DNA of 64,000 nucleotides from Isoptericola halotolerans (GTDB taxonomy: Bacteria > Actinomycetota > Actinomycetes > Actinomycetales > Cellulomonadaceae): positions 434,001-498,000 of the forward strand of contig NZ_JABEZU010000002.1 of assembly GCF_013149785.1 (NCBI RefSeq). The letters are read 5' to 3'. This document shows positions 59,995 through 64,000 of the stretch, piece after piece. The notes below the pieces were generated by a model. It saw only the letters and a list, made by a program, of their open reading frames with translations, had not been told where the DNA came from and made no database searches. Position 1 is the first letter of the stretch; each line of letters opens with the position of its first letter. The position numbers and the translations under genes were made by a program.

Positions 59995-60037
59995 CTGCGT
60001 GCCGGGCTACAGTGCACCCGGCGAAAGGATGAAGCAC

Positions 60038-60643
60038 ATGTCGGACACGCCCTGGCTCGTCGTCGGGCTCGGCAACCCCGGACCGAAGTACGCCGGCAAC
60101 CGGCACAACGTCGGCCAGATGGTGCTCGACCTCCTCGCCGATCGGACCGCCGGGCGCTTCGCCAAGCACCCGCGCGCGCAGGCCGTCGTCGCCGAGACGC
60201 GGCTCGGGACGCTGCCCGGCGGGGCCCCCGGCCCCCGGGTCGTCCTGGCCAAGCCCGCCACCTACATGAACACCTCGGGCGGACCCGTCTCGGCGCTCGC
60301 CCAGTACTACGGCATCGACGCCGATCACGTGCTGGCCGTGCACGACGAGGTCGACATCCCGTTCGACACGATCAAGCTCAAGGCGAGCGGCGGAGAGGGC
60401 GGCCACAACGGGCTGCGCGACATCTCCAAGGCCCTCGGCACGCGCGAGTACACCCGGGTGCGCGTCGGCGTCGGCCGCCCGCCCGGTCGCATGGACACCG
60501 CCGACTACGTGCTGCGCGACTTCACCGCCACCGAGCGCAAGGACCTGCCGATCCTGGTCGACGACGCCGCCGACGCCGTCGAGATGGTCGTCACCGAGGG
60601 GCTGCTGGCCGCGCAGGGGAAGTTCCACGCGGTGAAGGGCTGA
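60038..60643 (+). CDS. pth: peptidyl-tRNA hydrolase
   Basis: A 201-residue enzyme that recycles stalled peptidyl-tRNA. Motifs: [22 protein letters not shown] with the catalytic His, [22 protein letters not shown] with the catalytic Asp and [16 protein letters not shown] 60038 has AAAGGA upstream; ATG 60029 would add three residues. TACAGT at 60008 is the likely -10. It corresponds to Rv1014c beside rplY. Confidence 0.95.
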   Translation: MSDTPWLVVGLGNPGPKYAGNRHNVGQMVLDLLADRTAGRFAKHPRAQAVVAETRLGTLPGGAPGPRVVLAKPATYMNTSGGPVSALAQYYGIDADHVLAVHDEVDIPFDTIKLKASGGEGGHNGLRDISKALGTREYTRVRVGVGRPPGRMDTADYVLRDFTATERKDLPILVDDAADAVEMVVTEGLLAAQGKFHAVKG

Positions 60644-60676
60644 ACCGGCGGGTTCGGACCTGGCCGTGCCGACCCG

Positions 60677-61678
60677 CTACCCAGCGATCCAGCGGCTGGT
60701 CGCCCGGTCCCAGCGGCGGTCGCTGCCGATGTCGAGGAGGTAGTGCTCGGGGCGTCGGCCGATGTGTCGTTCGACGTCGGCGAGCACCGCGCGCGTCACC
60801 TCCGCGTCGCGCACGCGGGGGTCGGGGGAGGTGGACGTGTACGGGCCGAGCACGCGCAGCGTGACCGTCCGCCCTCTCGGCGGTTCCGGCAGCGCCAGCA
60901 GCAGGGGGCAGCGCGCGCTGCGGGCGATGCGTGCCGAACCGGTGGAGAACGTCCGTGAGGCATGCCCCGCGAAGGGCATCTCGACGGTGGGCCCGCGGCC
61001 CGCCGTCCACGGCGCGTCGATGTTGATCCACACGAACCGCTTCTCGGCGCTCAACGCCTGGAGGGCGTGCCTGGCCGCGTTGCCCAGGTAGATCAGCTCG
61101 AAGTCGGCCGGTGCGCTCCACCGTTCGAGCGCTTCGAGGCTGGCGGACAGCTGGCGCTGGACCCGGCGCTCCTGCGCGGTGGTGGCCTCGGCCGGAGGTT
61201 CCACGGTGATCAACGACGACGACCGATGGCTCACGGTGGGCGCGAACATGGCGAAGAGCGCCGCGTCGCGCAGGAAGTGGCCCGAGACGACGACGAACGG
61301 CTCGTTGCCGTCCAAGACCTGCCGTGCCTCCGGAGTGGCGACGATCCGGATGTCGTAGTCGTCGGGGCGGAGCCGTCCGGCTCGTGCGCCGTGCTGGAAG
61401 GCGTGCTCCTCCAGCAGCCCGGCCTGCTGGGCCCAGAAGACCCCCAGCGCCCGGGCCGTGGAGCAACCCAACGCGTCGCGGTACCGGTGCCATCCGGTGC
61501 TGCGCCATCCCTCGGCGGCGACGAGCAGCGCGGCGCACGGCCAGGCGAGGGCACGCACCACCGGCATCGGGAGGTGTCGCCCGGCAGGACGGAACACGCC
61601 GCTGTACAGACCGGCACGCAGGCTGTCCCTGCGTTGGCTGCTCATCGAGCGCAGCCGGGCTACCACATGACCTGACAT
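60677..61678 (-). CDS. LpxL/HtrB-like acyltransferase family protein
   Basis: A 333-residue protein of the lipid-A acyltransferase-like fold. The family region reads FVVVSGHFLRDAALFAMF, but the spacing of His and acid is H-x3-D instead of the usual H-x4-D/E. Further matches are FVWINIDAPWTAGRGPTVEMPFAG (cf. the inhibitor/acceptor strand) and the C-terminal RRPEHYLLDIGSDRRW. A short hydrophobic region (VVRALAWPCAALLVAAEG) may attach it to the membrane. In Gram-positives such proteins acylate glycolipids (for example PatA for mannosides). It is divergent from a GT4 glycosyltransferase, so a glycolipid or capsule role is likely. ATG 61678 has GGAGG upstream. Confidence 0.68.
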   Translation of the reverse strand: MSGHVVARLRSMSSQRRDSLRAGLYSGVFRPAGRHLPMPVVRALAWPCAALLVAAEGWRSTGWHRYRDALGCSTARALGVFWAQQAGLLEEHAFQHGARAGRLRPDDYDIRIVATPEARQVLDGNEPFVVVSGHFLRDAALFAMFAPTVSHRSSSLITVEPPAEATTAQERRVQRQLSASLEALERWSAPADFELIYLGNAARHALQALSAEKRFVWINIDAPWTAGRGPTVEMPFAGHASRTFSTGSARIARSARCPLLLALPEPPRGRTVTLRVLGPYTSTSPDPRVRDAEVTRAVLADVERHIGRRPEHYLLDIGSDRRWDRATSRWIAG

Positions 61679-61854
61679 CGTCGCCTCCGGGAGTCCGTCG
61701 CCTCGTTCGATCATGGGGCCGGGGGGCCGTGCCCGGCCCGGTGCACGCGGACTTTCACCCGGGTGACTCCGGTCCGCCGAGCCCCCACGGCCGGACCCGG
61801 CGACCTACGCTGACGGAGCGCGTCGGTCCTAGCGTCGCGCTGCGGGAGGCTCGG

Positions 61855-63030
61855 ATGTCGGACGGTGTCGTGCTCGCGCACGACTACGCCACCCAGCGGG
61901 GCGGGGCGGAGCGCGTCGCGCTGCTGATGCTGCGCGCGTTCCCCGGGTCGCCCCTGTACACGACCTTGTTCGACCCGGGCGGGACGTTCCCGGAGTTCGC
62001 CCGGGCCGATGTGCGGACGTCGTCGCTCGACCGGGCCGGTCTCCTGCGTCGCCACCATCGTCTGGCGCTGCCGCTGCTCTCCACGGCGGTCGACCGCCAG
62101 CGGGTCGAGGGCGACGTGCTGCTGGCGAGCTCCACCGGCTGGGCGCACGGCTACCGCGGGGCCCGGCGGACGGTGGTCTACTGCCACGCTCCCGCACGGT
62201 GGCTCTACCAGCGCGACCGCTACCTGGGCGTCGGGGGGAGTCTCGTGGAGCGGTCGCGGGCCACCCTGGCACGCGCCACCCTGCGGGTGCTCGACGGTCC
62301 GCTGCGCGACTGGGACCGGCGTGCCGCAGAACGAGCCGACACCTACCTCGTGAACTCCTCGGTCACCCGGGACGCCGTCCGCGCGGCCTACGGGATCGAG
62401 GCCGAGGTGCTCCCGCCGCCGCCGGCGCTGGCGCCGGGACCGGTCCGCGAGGTGCGCGACGGCGGGGAGCCCCTGGCCCCCGGGTACCTGTTGTGCGTGG
62501 CGAGGCTGCTTCCGTACAAGAACGTGGACGTGGTCGTCGAGGCCGCCCTGGCGCTCGGGCGACGCCTCGTCGTCGTGGGCGAGGGGCCGGACCGGGCCCG
62601 GCTCGAACAGCTTGCCGCGCGCGGTGAGGCGGGAGCCGTCCGGTTGGTGGGACGCGTGGACGACGCCGAGCTGCGGTGGCTCTACCAGCACGCCTCGGCG
62701 CTGGTGGCGGCGTCGCACGAGGACTACGGGCTGACGCCTCTGGAGGCAGGGATGTTCGACGTGCCGGTCGCCGCGCTGCGGGGTGGCGGCTACCTCGACA
62801 CCGTGCGCCCCGGCGTCAACGGGGAGTTCTTCGACGAGGTGGCGCCCGATGCCGTCGCGCTCGCGGTCGAGCGGCTGGAGGCCACCCGTTGGGACCTGAA
62901 GGCGCTCCGGTCGCACCTGGCCGACTTCGGCGAACGACGCTTCACGGATCGCCTCCGGACGGTGGTGTCCGGGCTGCTCGGTGAATACCAGCAACCCGTC
63001 AGGTCCAGCAACGAGGGAGCGGCGGCGTGA
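61855..63030 (+). CDS. glycosyltransferase family 4 protein
   Basis: A 391-residue GT-B enzyme. The N-terminal domain opens with VVLAHDYATQRGGAERV. The donor domain has YLLCVARLLPYKNVDVVVEA, VVVGEGPDRARLEQLA and the E-x7-E nucleotide-sugar site SHEDYGLTPLEAG. It resembles WbaZ-like mannosyltransferases that act early in exopolysaccharide assembly. GGGAGG precedes the ATG. It overlaps the next gene by 4 nt (GTGA), which encodes a chain-length/tyrosine-kinase-type protein, so this is the start of a polysaccharide operon. Confidence 0.9.
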   Translation: MSDGVVLAHDYATQRGGAERVALLMLRAFPGSPLYTTLFDPGGTFPEFARADVRTSSLDRAGLLRRHHRLALPLLSTAVDRQRVEGDVLLASSTGWAHGYRGARRTVVYCHAPARWLYQRDRYLGVGGSLVERSRATLARATLRVLDGPLRDWDRRAAERADTYLVNSSVTRDAVRAAYGIEAEVLPPPPALAPGPVREVRDGGEPLAPGYLLCVARLLPYKNVDVVVEAALALGRRLVVVGEGPDRARLEQLAARGEAGAVRLVGRVDDAELRWLYQHASALVAASHEDYGLTPLEAGMFDVPVAALRGGGYLDTVRPGVNGEFFDEVAPDAVALAVERLEATRWDLKALRSHLADFGERRFTDRLRTVVSGLLGEYQQPVRSSNEGAAA

Positions 63031-64000
63031 CGATCCGAGAGTTCGGCAGAGTGGTCTGGACGGGGAAGTGGTACGTCCTCGGGGCGGTCATCCTGGTGAT
63101 CGCGGCGACGATGTGGTTCGCCGACCGCCAGGTGACCGAGTACCAGGCGACGACGGTGGTCCAGCTGGAGGAGAGCACGACGGGCAACGGGTCCGTCGTG
63201 GTGGGCGACGACGCCGGTCTCGTCACGTCGCCGGTGGTCGCCACGGCTGCTGACGCCGTGCTCGACCCGCCGACGTCCGCCCTGGAGAGCGTCGACGCGG
63301 TGTACGACGCCGAGACCCAGACGCTCGTCGTGTCCAGCCAGGCGAGCGACCCGCAGCGCGCGGTCGCACTGTCGAACGCGTACGCGCAGGCGCACCTCGA
63401 CCATCTGCCCACCGTCATCGAGGAGCAGGTCACGCTCCTCGACGAGCAGATCGCCGCGGTGAGCGAGCAGGTGCGCGAGGCGCGCGAGACGTTGGAGGAC
63501 GACAAGGACGACCCGGTCGCCTCGGCGCTCGAGCAGACCGGCAACGAGTCGCTGGGCGGCCTGACCTCCACCCTGACGGCGTACCTCGCCCTCGTGCGCC
63601 CCGGCTACGTCGCGGTCGAGGCGGTCTCGGCCACGCCCGTGGGTCTCGACACGACGATGATGCTCGCCGTCGCCGTGCTGGCAGGCATCGTCGCCGGGGT
63701 CGGTGCGGCGTTCCTGCGCTACGCGTTGGACATGCGGGTGCGTTCGTCCCACGAGGTGTCGTCGATCACCGAGGCCCCCGTCCTCGCCGGGCTCGCCGAC
63801 GCCCGCAAGGCGATGCGGTGGGCGAGGTCCGAGGGCACGCTCCCGGTGGCCACCCGTGTCGCCACCCCCTTCACCGAGTCCGTCCGTGAGCTGCGCACCG
63901 CCATCCAGGTGGACCTGGGCGAGCGCCAGCACGGCACCGTCGTGGTCTCCGCGGCGGACCCGCGAGCGCCCCGCGCCTTCGTCGCCGCCAACCTGGCGGC
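63027..64000 (+). CDS. Wzz/BY-kinase-like polysaccharide chain-length protein (3' end outside window)
   Basis: The first 324 codons of a longer gene, read from GTG 63027 (overlapping the GT4 stop) to the window edge without a stop. The N-terminus TIREFGRVVWTGKWYVLGAVILVIAATMWF is a first membrane helix preceded by a Wzz-type motif. An extracellular part with a coiled coil (EEQVTLLDEQIAAVSEQVREARETLED) follows, then a second helix (MMLAVAVLAGIVAGVGAAFL). The cytoplasmic part begins APVLAGLADARK and TPFTESVRELRTAIQVDLGE, as in polysaccharide co-polymerases fused to a CpsD/Wzc tyrosine autokinase. Whether the Walker motifs follow cannot be seen. Confidence 0.8.
   Translation, partial: MTIREFGRVVWTGKWYVLGAVILVIAATMWFADRQVTEYQATTVVQLEESTTGNGSVVVGDDAGLVTSPVVATAADAVLDPPTSALESVDAVYDAETQTLVVSSQASDPQRAVALSNAYAQAHLDHLPTVIEEQVTLLDEQIAAVSEQVREARETLEDDKDDPVASALEQTGNESLGGLTSTLTAYLALVRPGYVAVEAVSATPVGLDTTMMLAVAVLAGIVAGVGAAFLRYALDMRVRSSHEVSSITEAPVLAGLADARKAMRWARSEGTLPVATRVATPFTESVRELRTAIQVDLGERQHGTVVVSAADPRAPRAFVAANLA

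Overview
The window is chromosomal DNA of a very GC-rich Gram-positive actinobacterium. The gene complement and order (LPXTG surface protein, RpfB-type resuscitation factors, PMT mannosyltransferase, SepX/GlpR-like divisome protein, HrcA/CIRCE control, frequent GTG starts) fit Micrococcales, probably the Cellulomonadaceae/Promicromonosporaceae neighbourhood. That assignment is inferred from content, not from a search. Two tRNA genes are present (Ala-CGC, Gln-UUG). I see no rRNA, CRISPR array, insertion sequence, prophage or plasmid gene.

Layout. 1-2514: a hypothetical protein and a secreted choice-of-anchor A protein with an LPVTG sorting signal. 2540-9864 (all minus strand): an exporter, a sigma/anti-sigma fusion protein, a SnoaL-like protein, a one-module A-T-R (reductase-terminated) NRPS and its phosphopantetheinyl transferase, which together look like a compact biosynthetic locus. 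10184-14598: a 1401-residue relative of SF1 helicase-nucleases whose catalytic motifs are all eroded, plus a small partner. 14618-21701: MscL, a SAF-domain protein, a Ruc/FmdB-like chaperone behind a CIRCE operator, a penicillin acylase homologue, 5-formyl-THF cyclo-ligase, RimJ-like GNAT, SepX/GlpR-like protein and tRNA-Ala. 21810-26024: regulators with small enzymes (MerR/CPBP protease, TetR/quinone reductase, second CPBP protein). 26213-30429: a degenerate GGDEF protein, an unknown lipoprotein and a GH20 hexosaminidase.

30448-45227 is core: PMT/RsmI divergent pair, epoxide hydrolase/WYL regulator, nicotinamidase, MetRS, TatD, three tandem RpfB-like genes, KsgA and IspE. 45263-55988 is more variable: a membrane-anchored unknown, CE7 esterase, Imm-5-like protein, ABC-F protein, two aldo/keto reductases, LysR, MFS plus MarR, a DUF559-type pseudogene and a TetR. 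56181-60643 is core again: tRNA-Gln, glmU, prs, rplY, pth. The right end (60677-64000) opens an exopolysaccharide-type locus: an LpxL-like acyltransferase, a GT4 glycosyltransferase and a Wzz/BY-kinase-like protein cut by the window edge.

The backbone from mscL to the TetR next to glmU resembles Mycobacterium tuberculosis Rv0985c-Rv1019 (mscL, ruc, 5-FCL, rimJ, Rv0996, pmt, rsmI, metG, tatD, rpfB, ksgA, ispE, pth, rplY, prs, glmU, TetR), with insertions, rearrangements and losses. The most unusual signals are two homologous 81-nt palindromic in-frame inserts inside tatD, a perfect 34-bp inverted repeat over the metG promoter, the catalytically dead helicase-nuclease, the sigma/anti-sigma-linked NRPS locus, a MerR-type 19-bp-spacer promoter in front of a CPBP protease, and a run of AT-ending codons inside the unknown lipoprotein gene. 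Many genes start 6-7 nt after a -10-like hexamer, which suggests leaderless transcripts.
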